This document shows, piece after piece, positions 54,175-62,658 of a stretch of 64,000 bases of DNA (positions are counted from its first letter, which is position 1; each line of letters begins with the position of its first letter). The DNA is from JACMLD01 sp039916305 (GTDB lineage: Bacteria; Bacteroidota; Bacteroidia; Chitinophagales; Chitinophagaceae), in assembly GCA_039916305.1 (NCBI GenBank), contig JBDSLR010000002.1:186001-250000 (forward strand), written 5' to 3'. The notes beneath the pieces were generated by a model. It saw only the letters and a program-made list of their open reading frames with translations, ran no database searches and was not told the origin of the DNA. The position numbers were made by a program, and so were the translations under genes.

Positions 54175-55920
54175 TTAAAAAACGGGTTGCGGGTGCGGCA
54201 TGTCTGTTCGTTCAAAAGCCTTCGCCGCCCTTTTTGCTATCGCCTGCGATTCCTTTTTCTTACCCTGTTTTGCTAAAGCAGTTGCCAACCCTGTTAAAGA
54301 CCAGCCATTGTTCGGATTGATCTTTAAATCTGCTTTGAAGGCCTCGGCCGCCTCCTCAAATTTTTTGTCTTTCAATAAAACACTGCCCAGGTATTGCCGT
54401 GCAGGATGCACCCAGTCCCTTGGCTCATTGTAGATCATTGAATCTTCCAGTGACACGGCTGCTTTCAGTTGAAGAGTAGCCTCCCTGAACTGATTCTGTT
54501 CCTCCGCAATCACCCCCAGCAATATTTTCTCTGCTACCAGGGCCCCGTTTATACCCGGATTGGCGTAAGACGGAGCCGGCGCTTTCAACTGCCCGCTTTT
54601 AAGCCCGGCCTGCACCGCATTCAGCGCCTGTTGCGCTTGTTCAAAATTATGTTTGCGGGCAAACGCAAGGCCGCGTCCATAGTGCCACAATAAATTGGCA
54701 TATACATAGCCGGGCGATACCGCAGGTTCTTTAAGCATCTCATCCCATTTGCCAAACCGGGTTTGTGTTAACCAGGGTGTCATGTAAAAATATTGTATGA
54801 AGATGCCCATATAATCTGGCAGGCTCAGCCAGCTGCTGTCAAAACTATTCCGGGCATCAATAGATGCTTTCATAGCATCTGCAAACCGGCCATCCATATT
54901 GGCACAAGTAGCCTGCATATGAAGGTTATGCAGCAAGTAAAGCGGTGCGTTGCTGGCAACCGGCGGGTATTTACGCAGGTAGTCATAATAACCTTTTACT
55001 GCAAGTTCGTCTACCTCCACGCCTTTTTTATAATAACCGCTCCGGATATAAATATGAGCAGGCATGTGCACCACGTGCGAAACACCTGGCATCAGCCCGG
55101 GCAATCTGTCTGCCGCCGCCAACGCTTTCTCAGGATGATCGGACGCCTCTATGGCATGAATATAATAATGTGCTGCACCCGGGTGCGATGGGTCCAGCGC
55201 CAGCGCTTTTTCAATGGTTGTTACAATCAGTGGCGTCCAGGCTTTTGGCTTTCCTTTGCTATTGTATAAATCCCAGGGGTGTTGCTGCATCAAAGCGTCT
55301 GCATACAAAACCGCCATGTCTGTATTTGCAGCAAATTGCTCCTGTGCTGTTTTCATGGCAATTACATAAAGCTGGTTCAGTATTTCGCGTGTCTGCATGG
55401 TATCAGCAGTATACCTAACCTGCATCGCTGCTATCAGCGTCCGCTCCACTGCTGTACAATGGCCTGCCAGTGCCTTTGCTTTTTCTTTGGCAACCAGTGC
55501 TTCCGGAGAAGCGGTGTAACCAAAATCATTGATGTTGGGCCCATAGGCCAGGGCCATTCCCCAATAACCCATGGCAAAACTGCTGTCAAATTGTATGCTT
55601 TTACTAAAAGAGGCCAGCGCTTCTATTATATGAAAGGCATAGTACATGTTGATGCCCTGTTGGAAATAAATATCTGCGCTGTCGCTGGATGTTGTAACCT
55701 CCATCTTATACTTTCCCCATCCGCTAAGCAGCGGAATATCGTTCGCTGAGTCGGTGGGGTCAAAAGATCCCGGGTTTACTGCGCAGGAAACCGTAAACTT
55801 TTTCTTGTAGCGCAATAATTCCGCTTTTGCTGCTGCTGTCCCTGGCATTTTTGTTTTTGATAGCTGCAAATAAATAAGCGAGCTTACTGAAATCAACAGA
55901 CTGATGAGCATGATTTTCAT
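54175..55920 (-). CDS. Large secreted TPR protein
   Basis: The 581-residue protein starts with a hydrophobic segment (LISLLISVSSLIYLQL) and carries several tetratricopeptide units, e.g. ADIYFQQGINMYYAFHIIEA and FEEAAEAFKADLKINPNNGW. The middle has conserved-looking stretches (HPWDLYNSKGKPKAW, HPGAAHYYIHAIEASDHPEK, HVVHMPAHIYIRSGYYKKG) seen in a Bacteroidota/Acidobacteria TPR family of unknown function. It probably mediates protein-protein contacts in the periplasm. Confidence 0.8.
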   Translation of the reverse strand: MKIMLISLLISVSSLIYLQLSKTKMPGTAAAKAELLRYKKKFTVSCAVNPGSFDPTDSANDIPLLSGWGKYKMEVTTSSDSADIYFQQGINMYYAFHIIEALASFSKSIQFDSSFAMGYWGMALAYGPNINDFGYTASPEALVAKEKAKALAGHCTAVERTLIAAMQVRYTADTMQTREILNQLYVIAMKTAQEQFAANTDMAVLYADALMQQHPWDLYNSKGKPKAWTPLIVTTIEKALALDPSHPGAAHYYIHAIEASDHPEKALAAADRLPGLMPGVSHVVHMPAHIYIRSGYYKKGVEVDELAVKGYYDYLRKYPPVASNAPLYLLHNLHMQATCANMDGRFADAMKASIDARNSFDSSWLSLPDYMGIFIQYFYMTPWLTQTRFGKWDEMLKEPAVSPGYVYANLLWHYGRGLAFARKHNFEQAQQALNAVQAGLKSGQLKAPAPSYANPGINGALVAEKILLGVIAEEQNQFREATLQLKAAVSLEDSMIYNEPRDWVHPARQYLGSVLLKDKKFEEAAEAFKADLKINPNNGWSLTGLATALAKQGKKKESQAIAKRAAKAFERTDMPHPQPVF

Positions 55921-56113
55921 AACCGTAATTATTTATTTGTAAGGCTTGTAGCGGCGCAGATAAATGGCAGGAGGCCATTCAAAAAACAATGGAACCTTGT
56001 TCAATTCAATGGAATGATATTATACGTATGCTGGAAGCTGAGATAAAAACCGGACAGATACAAACACAGGGTATGGTTATATATCCGGCCTTTTTAATAT
56101 CGGGTTCAAAACA

Positions 56114-57553
56114 CTACATCTTCAATTCTCCCCAACCGCTTCTGTACTTTCGTTTAACAAACTCATTGGCGTGATCAAAATTGGTGATGCGCATATTGGG
56201 GCCATCCCATAATAATTTTTTTCTGCCCGGGTAATTAAAGCCTCCCTTTCCGTCGCTTTCACGATAATTATAACTGCGCACGGCCAGGTTGCCCATCAAT
56301 ACGGTTTCCGCCAGCGGGCCGCTTTTATCAAACGAAGAGCTGGTGTAAGCGCCATAACCCTGCTTACAGGCTTTTACCCACTGTTGCTGGTGACCTTCAG
56401 ATCCATTTTCCACAAAAGGAAATTTACTCTTGGGCAGACTGGTGGTTTTCATTTTCAATGTAGGCAGCAATGTAGGGTTGCGGCCAAACAATCCTGCCAT
56501 CAGTTTTCCTTTACTGCCTTCAAAAATCATCCCGCCATCCCACTCTGCCAATGGCTCATCGGGTAACAATTCCGCGGGGCGCTGCGGTTTAATACCACCA
56601 TCGTACCAGGCCAGTTTTACCGGCCCCATATTGCCGCGTGCGGGAAATTGAATATAAGTTACGGAAGATGGTGGATAGCTGTCGGTATACACTTCCTCTT
56701 TAAAGAAGCCCGAATAAACAGAACCCACACTGCATTCAACCGAAACAGGATATTTCAGTTGCAGCGCCCGGTAAGGCACATCAATGAAATGACACCCCAT
56801 ATCGCCAAGTGACCCGGTGCCGAAATCGCTCCAGCCCCGCCAGGTGGCGGGCAAATACGTTGGGTTAAAATCCCGCGACGGTGCAGTGCCCAGCCACAGG
56901 TCCCAGTCAAGTTCCTGTGGAATATCAAATTTACCCGTAGGAGTAGGTATTCCCTGCGGCCATACAGGGCGGTTGGTCCAAACATGCACTGTATGTACGT
57001 CACCAATTACACCGGCCTGTATCCAGGTTTCCACATTCCTGGTATCGGGTCCGCTGCTGCCCTGGTTGCCCATCTGGGTAACTACTTTGTATTTGGCAGC
57101 CGCCTGTGTCAAAATCCTGGCTTCGTAAATATCATGGGTAAGCGGTTTTTCGCAATATACATGTTTACCCAGTTGCATGGCTGCCAGGGCAATAGGCGCA
57201 TGCATATGGTCTGGGGTAGTAATGATTACCGCATCAATATTTTTACTTTCTTTTTCCAGTAAGACACGGTAATCTTTATAGTAAGGAGCATTGGGCCATT
57301 TTTTCCGGGCATTTACGGCCATGCGGTCATCTACATCGCAAAGTGCCACAATATTATCACTGCCATTGTTGTATGCATAAGGCAGGTTGACTTCTGCTTT
57401 TCCACCGGCGCCAATACCGGCAATATTCAGTTTATCGCTGGGGGCGGTAAAACCACGGCCCAGTACGGGGCGCGGCACAATGTAAAAACCTGCTGTAGCA
57501 AGGGCCGCATTCCAGATAAATTTACGGCGACTGTTGGATTTTTTTTCTATCAT
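56114..57553 (-). CDS. Tat-exported Gfo/Idh/MocA oxidoreductase
   Basis: The 479-residue protein has a twin-arginine signal (KKSNSRRKFIWNAALATAGF) and a Rossmann NAD(P)-binding domain (NIAGIGAGGKAEVN; the EKP motif is YCEKPLTHDIYEA), with the Gfo/Idh/MocA C-terminal sheet domain. Such exported members, often with tightly bound NAD, act on sugars or their acids. Typical is the DFGTGSLGDMGCHFIDVPYR segment. The ATG at 57553 is chosen; the longer open frame overlaps the DUF72 gene and lacks sense. Confidence 0.9.
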   Translation of the reverse strand: MIEKKSNSRRKFIWNAALATAGFYIVPRPVLGRGFTAPSDKLNIAGIGAGGKAEVNLPYAYNNGSDNIVALCDVDDRMAVNARKKWPNAPYYKDYRVLLEKESKNIDAVIITTPDHMHAPIALAAMQLGKHVYCEKPLTHDIYEARILTQAAAKYKVVTQMGNQGSSGPDTRNVETWIQAGVIGDVHTVHVWTNRPVWPQGIPTPTGKFDIPQELDWDLWLGTAPSRDFNPTYLPATWRGWSDFGTGSLGDMGCHFIDVPYRALQLKYPVSVECSVGSVYSGFFKEEVYTDSYPPSSVTYIQFPARGNMGPVKLAWYDGGIKPQRPAELLPDEPLAEWDGGMIFEGSKGKLMAGLFGRNPTLLPTLKMKTTSLPKSKFPFVENGSEGHQQQWVKACKQGYGAYTSSSFDKSGPLAETVLMGNLAVRSYNYRESDGKGGFNYPGRKKLLWDGPNMRITNFDHANEFVKRKYRSGWGELKM

Positions 57554-57726
57554 GGTGCAATCGTTTTTGTGATGAACCCTGGGGTTTTCTAAATAATAAG
57601 AACGCTTGGAATAATTCAATAACAATATAACTAAATCTGAATATTGTTTTCGGTTCTTATGCTGATTTTCCAGTTTCCCCTGGCTTGCTCCATCGGCATT
57701 GATTCGCCTGTTTGTGTTGGCGTCCG

Positions 57727-58629
57727 TCAGCCAAACAAATCGCCCTGTATAAACTTGGGCTTTATTAAATTCAAACCACATGCTGCGTTCAATTTATCAA
57801 CCAGGGAAACGGTCAGCTCCGGAGATAGCGCCTCATCATGCATGTGCATAAAAAAATACAGTTCCTGCAGGCCGTGATCAAGCCAATATTTGATCCTTTG
57901 TACCCATTCATCGGTGCGGGTATAATCCGTTGGATGCAGGCTGTTACCCACATAACGGATAAACGCTTTAGGTACCGTCAAGTGCATATGCGCACAATCC
58001 CTTCTACCTGCTGTATCAGTAATAACGGCGCCAATATTGAGTTCGCGCAGCGTATCAAATAATTCTTTCTGGATGCCTTTTTCTGCAAACCAATCCGGGT
58101 GCCGCACTTCCAGGAAAAACTGCAGATCGGTTGGCAGGGTTTTAAGATATGCAAATAACTTGTAGCGTTGCTTTGGGCTGTATTTTTCACTAACCTGTAA
58201 AAAAATGGGTCCCAGCTGTTCTCCAAAAGCAAGTATACCTTCCAAAAAAGATGTGGTTAAAAGGTCTGCATTGTTAAACCCGCTATAATGACTGATGCTG
58301 TTGGTAACCTTGGGACAAAATTTAAAATCTTTTCCTGCTGCTTTTGCTGCCCATTTCGCTATTTCTCCGGGTTTGTAAACTTTATAATGTGTAGCGTTCA
58401 GCTCTATGGAATTGTAATGCTGCACATAGTGATCCAGGAACTGCGCGTCTTTGGTACCCTTGGGATAAATTTTTCCAATCCATTCTTTTCTGCCCCATTT
58501 GGCACAGCCCAGGTACACCAAAGGTTTTTGAATTGTCTTAGTTAACACCAGCTTATTTGCTGCTGGTTCCTTTGGCAAAGAAAAATCAATCTTGTCCAGT
58601 TCCTGTAAGGCCACGCGTCCAAATTCCAT
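57727..58629 (-). CDS. DUF72 TIM-barrel protein
   Basis: The 300-residue protein is a DUF72 (YecE-like) TIM-barrel, with YLGCAKWGRKEWIGKIYPKG at the start, FLDHYVQHYNSIELNATHYK and KFCPKVTNSISHY. It belongs to a widespread family of cytosolic proteins of uncertain role; nuclease and metal-binding functions have been suggested. The gene precedes the Gfo/Idh gene on the same strand (173-nt gap). Confidence 0.85.
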   Translation of the reverse strand: MEFGRVALQELDKIDFSLPKEPAANKLVLTKTIQKPLVYLGCAKWGRKEWIGKIYPKGTKDAQFLDHYVQHYNSIELNATHYKVYKPGEIAKWAAKAAGKDFKFCPKVTNSISHYSGFNNADLLTTSFLEGILAFGEQLGPIFLQVSEKYSPKQRYKLFAYLKTLPTDLQFFLEVRHPDWFAEKGIQKELFDTLRELNIGAVITDTAGRRDCAHMHLTVPKAFIRYVGNSLHPTDYTRTDEWVQRIKYWLDHGLQELYFFMHMHDEALSPELTVSLVDKLNAACGLNLIKPKFIQGDLFG

Positions 58630-58778
58630 TATATATAACGTTAATGAATACCCTAAAATAAATGAATGAAAGCTGCTTAAATCTTTTGTATCTCTTATAA
58701 GATCTCCAGTTCTTCTCCGTGCTGTTCCGGCTTCCTTTTTCTCTTAACCCGGTGCAGAATGAGCAATTCTTTTTTGCA

Positions 58779-59555
58779 CTACCCAAATATACTTTTTACC
58801 ATGCCGCCATCTACCGTAATGGTTTGCCCGGTGATGTATCCCGAAGCCGGGCTCAATAACCAAACTGCCAGTGAAGCAAAGTCCTCCGGCTTACCCAAAG
58901 CGCCTACCGGTATTTGTTGTATGCCCTGCTGCCGTGTTTCAGCAGCAGATAAGCCCGTTTGTTCAGCTTTTTTTACATATAGTCTTTCTATAGCCGGTGT
59001 ATCGTGCGAACCCGGGCCCATCACATTTAAGGTAATTCCCGTTTTTGCAATTTCCTGGCTCAGGGTCTTTACAAAACCAACAACTGCAAGCCGCAACGAA
59101 TTACTCAATACCAGGTTCTCCAGCGGCTGTTTTACAGAAGAGCTTTCTATATATACAAACCTTCCATAATGATGTTCTTTCATGTTGGGGACGAACTGTT
59201 GTGTAATGGCTACTTTCCAGCGCAGGATTTGCTGGTAAGCTGTATCCCAGTCTTCCAGCGTGGTTTCTAAAAATGTTTTTGCCGGAGGTCCGCCTGCATT
59301 TACAAGTATACCGTGCAATTGCCTTGCGCCAACTGTTGCAGCAATTTTCTCCAGCACATCCTTCTGCGTGATATCACCGGCCACCGTTTCCACCTGTGCG
59401 GGTGTACCGGCTTTTAACTGCTGAAGTTTGTCGTTGTTACGGGCTACTGCAATAATATTTGCGCCCTCTTTGATCAGCGCTGCTGCAATGGCTTTACCAA
59501 ATCCACTGGTTGCACCACCCACAATGAAAAGCTGATTTTTAATTAAAAGATCCAT
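58779..59555 (-). CDS. SDR-family oxidoreductase lacking the usual YxxxK
   Basis: The 258-residue Rossmann protein has the short-chain dehydrogenase cofactor motif GGATSGFGKAIAAAL, then NVMGPGSHDTP (the NPG-like loop) and the C-terminal TGQTITVDGGM. The catalytic region reads VYIESSSVKQPL followed by LSNSLRLAVVGF, where a normal SDR has YxxxK. The catalytic Tyr and Lys are therefore replaced by Ser and Arg, an atypical subgroup with unsettled activity. The gene is 149 nt from DUF72 on the same strand. Confidence 0.85.
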   Translation of the reverse strand: MDLLIKNQLFIVGGATSGFGKAIAAALIKEGANIIAVARNNDKLQQLKAGTPAQVETVAGDITQKDVLEKIAATVGARQLHGILVNAGGPPAKTFLETTLEDWDTAYQQILRWKVAITQQFVPNMKEHHYGRFVYIESSSVKQPLENLVLSNSLRLAVVGFVKTLSQEIAKTGITLNVMGPGSHDTPAIERLYVKKAEQTGLSAAETRQQGIQQIPVGALGKPEDFASLAVWLLSPASGYITGQTITVDGGMVKSIFG

Positions 59556-59653
59556 ATCTCGTTTTTATAAATTCATGATGGACGGGCTACATATATGTAC
59601 ACGAAAGCTTTTGCCTGAACCTCCGGTAATTAATAAAAATTAGTCCGCCTGCT

Positions 59654-60913
59654 TTAGATAATAATACCCAGCAACAAACAGATCATAACAATTACCGGCG
59701 ATGGAAGTTTGGTAAAAAATAATAAACCAAATGTTCCGGCTATCACCAGCATATTTACCATACTGATAGTATTGAGCCCCATTAAAGAAACATCCTTCAT
59801 CATATACAGTGTGGCTGCAATCATGATACCGGCAACCGCTGCATTAATGCCTTCAAGCGCCCGGTACACGGCCGCATACTTTTTCAGGTTGTGCCAGATG
59901 GGATAAAAAAACAAAACCAGCAAAAGGCTGGGTAAAAAAATGGCAATGGAACCAATAATGGCGCCGGAAACCTGCATGAATGTTCCACGATCTTTCATGG
60001 CCATAGCGCCGGTAAACGATGCAATTGAAAAAACCGGCCCTGGTATAGCCCTCACTATACCAGCACCAGTATAAAAATCTTCCCGGTTAATGCTTACCAC
60101 TGATTGCTTTTTATCCTGGTTTTTCCTGATTACTATTTGCGATTTGGGCCTTTCTACAAATTGCTCAAACATAAAAGGAATCAGTACTTGCCCGCCGCCA
60201 AATACCAGGCTGCCCATGCGGTAAGTGTTTTCAAAGAGATTGAGCGGGCGACGGTTTTTCCAGTCTTGCAAGCGCGCTATTTCACTGGTTACACCGGCGG
60301 CAATAAATATCAGCGCAAAAAACCAGATATTCCACCATTTTATTTTTTGTGGCTTGACGCCTGTTTGTGGTATGCGCTTACTGCTTAAGTTGGTAATAAT
60401 ACCGGCCAATAAAATCAACAGGGGAAAAATAAATGGCGCCTTAAATAAAAGAAAAGAAACTATAACGGTAACCAGCACTATAATTCTTGTTACCACATTT
60501 TTAACCCCCTTCTTAAAAGCAAATAAGGCGGCAAAAGCAAGAAATCCAACCGCCATAGGTGCAATGAATTTAAAAATATCTGTTTTTAAAGTTTTCTGGC
60601 TAATGTATTCAAGTAGAAAGGACAAGCTGCCCATTAGCAGGCAGGCCGGCAAAATCCAGATGACAAGGGTTAAAACGGCCAATGGTATGCCGCCCCGTTT
60701 AAAACCAATAAGGGTAAGCGTTTGTGTTGAAGAGGCGCCCGGCAATAACTGGCAAAACGAATTCAAATCAATCAGCTCTTCTTCGGTAAGATCTTTTCGC
60801 TGGTGGACAAACGTTTTCAGCATCATAGCAAAATGGCCCTGCGGTCCGCCAAATGCTGTTACGCTGTGCAGGAACACTGCTTTCAGAAAAGGTATATGGC
60901 GCAGCAGGATCAT
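59654..60913 (-). CDS. chrA: Chromate efflux transporter (ChrA)
   Basis: The 419-residue protein has two chromate-transporter halves in one chain, with about 12 hydrophobic segments. The signature AFGGPQGHFAMM occurs in the first half, and MGSLVFGGGQVLIPFMFEQF in the second. LLPGASSTQTLTLIGFKRGG and RAIPGPVFSIASFTGAM are the matching PGP-like loops. ChrA exports chromate. There is a basic loop in the middle (KRIPQTGVKPQKIKW). It lies 84 nt after nadD, on the same strand. Confidence 0.92.
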   Translation of the reverse strand: MILLRHIPFLKAVFLHSVTAFGGPQGHFAMMLKTFVHQRKDLTEEELIDLNSFCQLLPGASSTQTLTLIGFKRGGIPLAVLTLVIWILPACLLMGSLSFLLEYISQKTLKTDIFKFIAPMAVGFLAFAALFAFKKGVKNVVTRIIVLVTVIVSFLLFKAPFIFPLLILLAGIITNLSSKRIPQTGVKPQKIKWWNIWFFALIFIAAGVTSEIARLQDWKNRRPLNLFENTYRMGSLVFGGGQVLIPFMFEQFVERPKSQIVIRKNQDKKQSVVSINREDFYTGAGIVRAIPGPVFSIASFTGAMAMKDRGTFMQVSGAIIGSIAIFLPSLLLVLFFYPIWHNLKKYAAVYRALEGINAAVAGIMIAATLYMMKDVSLMGLNTISMVNMLVIAGTFGLLFFTKLPSPVIVMICLLLGIII

Positions 60914-60997
60914 CAGGCCGGCGTAAAGTTTACGTATTTATAATTGTACAATTTATTAATAGCGCAATTATCAGCCAAATAGAATTTCCTGTTATGT

Positions 60998-61567
60998 CTA
61001 ACTGTAGTAATGATACATTTCTATTTCTTCTCTTACTTTATCCGGTACCAGGTAGCGGACTGATTTTCCCTGCCGTATCATATCACGTATATGGGTAGAC
61101 GAAATTTCAAGCAGCGGCGCTTCCATTATTTCCAGGCGGGCCCGGAGGGTGTTAATAATTTCAAAGCCAGGCCTTTTGTACACATAAAAAATATGCTCCT
61201 TGACCAGCACGGTGGCATTTTTCCATTTGTGCAGGTTTTGCAATCCATCGCTTCCCAGCACAACAGAGAATTCGTGCTCCGGATGTTTTTCCTTGAGGTA
61301 AGTAAGTGTGTCTATTGTATAGGACGGCCGCGGTAAATGAAACTCTATATCACTGGCTTTAATATTGACCTCGTTTTCTGTAGCCAGTTTTACCAGGTGG
61401 AGCCGGTGGTATTCATTGAGCAGACCAGCTGACTCTTTAAAAGGATTTTGCGGGGAAACCACCATCCAGACCCTGTCGAGTGCCGTATTTTGCACTATGT
61501 GGCTAGCTATGATACAATGTCCTATGTGAACAGGGTTAAACGATCCAAAATACAATCCTATTTTCAT
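60998..61567 (-). CDS. nadD: Nicotinate-nucleotide adenylyltransferase
   Basis: The 189-residue enzyme makes nicotinic acid adenine dinucleotide from nicotinate mononucleotide and ATP in NAD synthesis. The nucleotidyltransferase signature GSFNPVHIGHCIIASHI (HxGH) is at the start, and ISSTHIRDMIRQGKSVRYLV at the end carries the ISST/SxTxIR motif. Length matches NadD. It lies 42 nt after feoA on the same strand. Confidence 0.95.
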   Translation of the reverse strand: MKIGLYFGSFNPVHIGHCIIASHIVQNTALDRVWMVVSPQNPFKESAGLLNEYHRLHLVKLATENEVNIKASDIEFHLPRPSYTIDTLTYLKEKHPEHEFSVVLGSDGLQNLHKWKNATVLVKEHIFYVYKRPGFEIINTLRARLEIMEAPLLEISSTHIRDMIRQGKSVRYLVPDKVREEIEMYHYYS

Positions 61568-61609
61568 ATTCTTTTGTAAATCATTGTTTTACAGGGCGGC
61601 ATAACAAAT

Positions 61610-61849
61610 TCACAGCGACTCCAGCTTTTCCACAAAAATATTCTGAGCTTCATTTAAACGTAGACTCAGGCTGTAGCCAGAAACGCTGATGGCAATCGGA
61701 TCACCCAGCGGGGCAATTTGGTCTACCCGGATATCTTCGCCCGGCACACAACCCATTTCCATCAATTTTAGAAAGATATCGTTGTTTTCAAATGATTTAA
61801 TTTTTACTGTTTGTCCTACAGGTATTTCGGATAATCTTCTTAACGTCAT
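61610..61849 (-). CDS. feoA: FeoA-family SH3-like protein
   Basis: The 79-residue protein is an SH3-like FeoA domain: LSEIPVGQTVKIKSFENND, LKLMEMGCVPGEDIRVDQIA and PLGDPIAISVSGYSLSLR. FeoA works with the FeoB iron transporter, but no feoB is present in this window. It starts 48 nt from the divergent ybeY. Two TAnnTTTG-like elements lie in that gap on the minus strand (TAGATTTG 61861-61854, TACATTTG 61877-61870). Confidence 0.9.
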   Translation of the reverse strand: MTLRRLSEIPVGQTVKIKSFENNDIFLKLMEMGCVPGEDIRVDQIAPLGDPIAISVSGYSLSLRLNEAQNIFVEKLESL

Positions 61850-61853
61850 GCTG

Positions 61854-61877
61854 CAAATCTATGCTGTATCAAATGTA
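61854..61877 (-). promoter_or_regulatory. Two -7 elements in the feoA-ybeY divergent gap
   Basis: TAGATTTG and TACATTTG, both exact TAnnTTTG matches on the minus strand, lie 4 and 20 nt before the feoA start. The upstream one leaves room for a short leader. No -33 element is clear. Confidence 0.4.
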
Positions 61878-61897
61878 AATTATTACGACTTTTGGAA

Positions 61898-62341
61898 ATG
61901 CCTGATAAAGTAGCAATTTCTAATGTTCAGTTTCATTTTCTAAAGGTGCGTGTCACGCTTAAAGAAAGGCAGCGTCTCAAAGCTTTCCTGCTGGACATTT
62001 TTAAAAAGGAAAAAACCCAGCTAGCCGCACTGCAGTTTATTTTCTGTTCTGATGAACACCTCCTCGGCATCAACCAGCAATTTTTGCAACACAATTATTA
62101 TACAGACATTGTAACGTTTAACCTGGCCAATAAGAATAAACCCGTCGACGGTGAGATTTATATAAGTATAGATCGCGTAAGAGACAATGCAACTTCATTA
62201 CAGCAATACGTTTATATCGAAATGCACCGCGTAATTTTTCATGGCGCCTTGCATCTTTGCGGTTATAAGGACAAATTAGCCAAAGATATCGCACTCATGC
62301 GCCAGCGGGAGAATCATTATCTTAAACTTTACTATAAATAA
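61898..62341 (+). CDS. ybeY: Endoribonuclease YbeY (rRNA maturation)
   Basis: The 147-residue zinc protein matures 16S rRNA 3-prime ends and takes part in ribosome quality control. The signature HRVIFHGALHLCGYKDK is the YbeY motif HGxLHLxGYDH, but the third zinc His (DH) reads KD, as I recall for Bacteroidota homologues. YYTDIVTFNL and VDGEIYISIDRV are also diagnostic. I use the ATG at 61898; a TTG two codons earlier is possible. It ends exactly where a 49-bp palindrome begins. Confidence 0.93.
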   Translation: MPDKVAISNVQFHFLKVRVTLKERQRLKAFLLDIFKKEKTQLAALQFIFCSDEHLLGINQQFLQHNYYTDIVTFNLANKNKPVDGEIYISIDRVRDNATSLQQYVYIEMHRVIFHGALHLCGYKDKLAKDIALMRQRENHYLKLYYK

Positions 62342-62389
62342 TGTTCCACGAATCACAGTTTCATGTTGAAACTGTGATTCGTGGAACAT
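62341..62389. repeat. 49-bp perfect palindrome with parS-like ends
   Basis: Two perfectly complementary 23-nt arms (62341-62363 and 62367-62389) are separated by 3 nt. The outer 10 nt of each arm, atgttccacg and cgtggaacat, are the two halves of a parS-like site (a joined TGTTCCACGTGGAACA would be a standard ParB-binding sequence). The inner part is gtttca-tgt-tgaaac, which resembles the other common parS form. The first base is also the last base of the ybeY stop codon. There is no T-run after it, so it is not a normal terminator. Confidence 0.85.
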
Positions 62390-62606
62390 AGAAAATTTTG
62401 GGTACCGTCTTAAGCACCCGGCGTGCGCACCGTAATGTCTCTTTGATCGCAAAATTCTCCGTCTCTCAACTGCTTGGTTAGCTTGGATTGTTTTGAATAA
62501 CTGGCAGGCAAAACATCTCTATCTCCTTGGAATAACTGCGTATAAACCAAAGTTGAACTATCCCTCGTCCGACACCACCCTATTTCTAAATCGCTCTATA
62601 TTTTCT
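62390..62606. other. Non-coding gap between the two palindrome elements
   Basis: I see no open reading frame, RNA gene or clear promoter here, apart from repetitive T-rich patches. Confidence 0.5.
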
Positions 62607-62638
62607 GTTTCATACTGAAACGGTGTCCCGTGGAACAT
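62607..62638. repeat. Half copy of the palindromic element
   Basis: gtttca-tac-tgaaac (62607-62621) followed by a 7-8 nt variable piece and cgtggaacat (62629-62638) repeats the architecture of the right part of the 62341 palindrome. The left outer arm is missing. It ends 20 nt before the ATG of the HNH-like gene. Confidence 0.75.
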
Positions 62639-62658
62639 AATCAGTGTTAACTTTGAGA

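Noticed and set aside
55989..56174. 61-aa plus ORF between the TPR and Gfo/Idh genes
   Set aside because: It overlaps the end of the Gfo/Idh gene on the other strand and shows no family signal.
62341..62389. Standard terminator of ybeY
   Set aside because: No T-run follows the hairpin on either strand, and the arms are far longer than usual.
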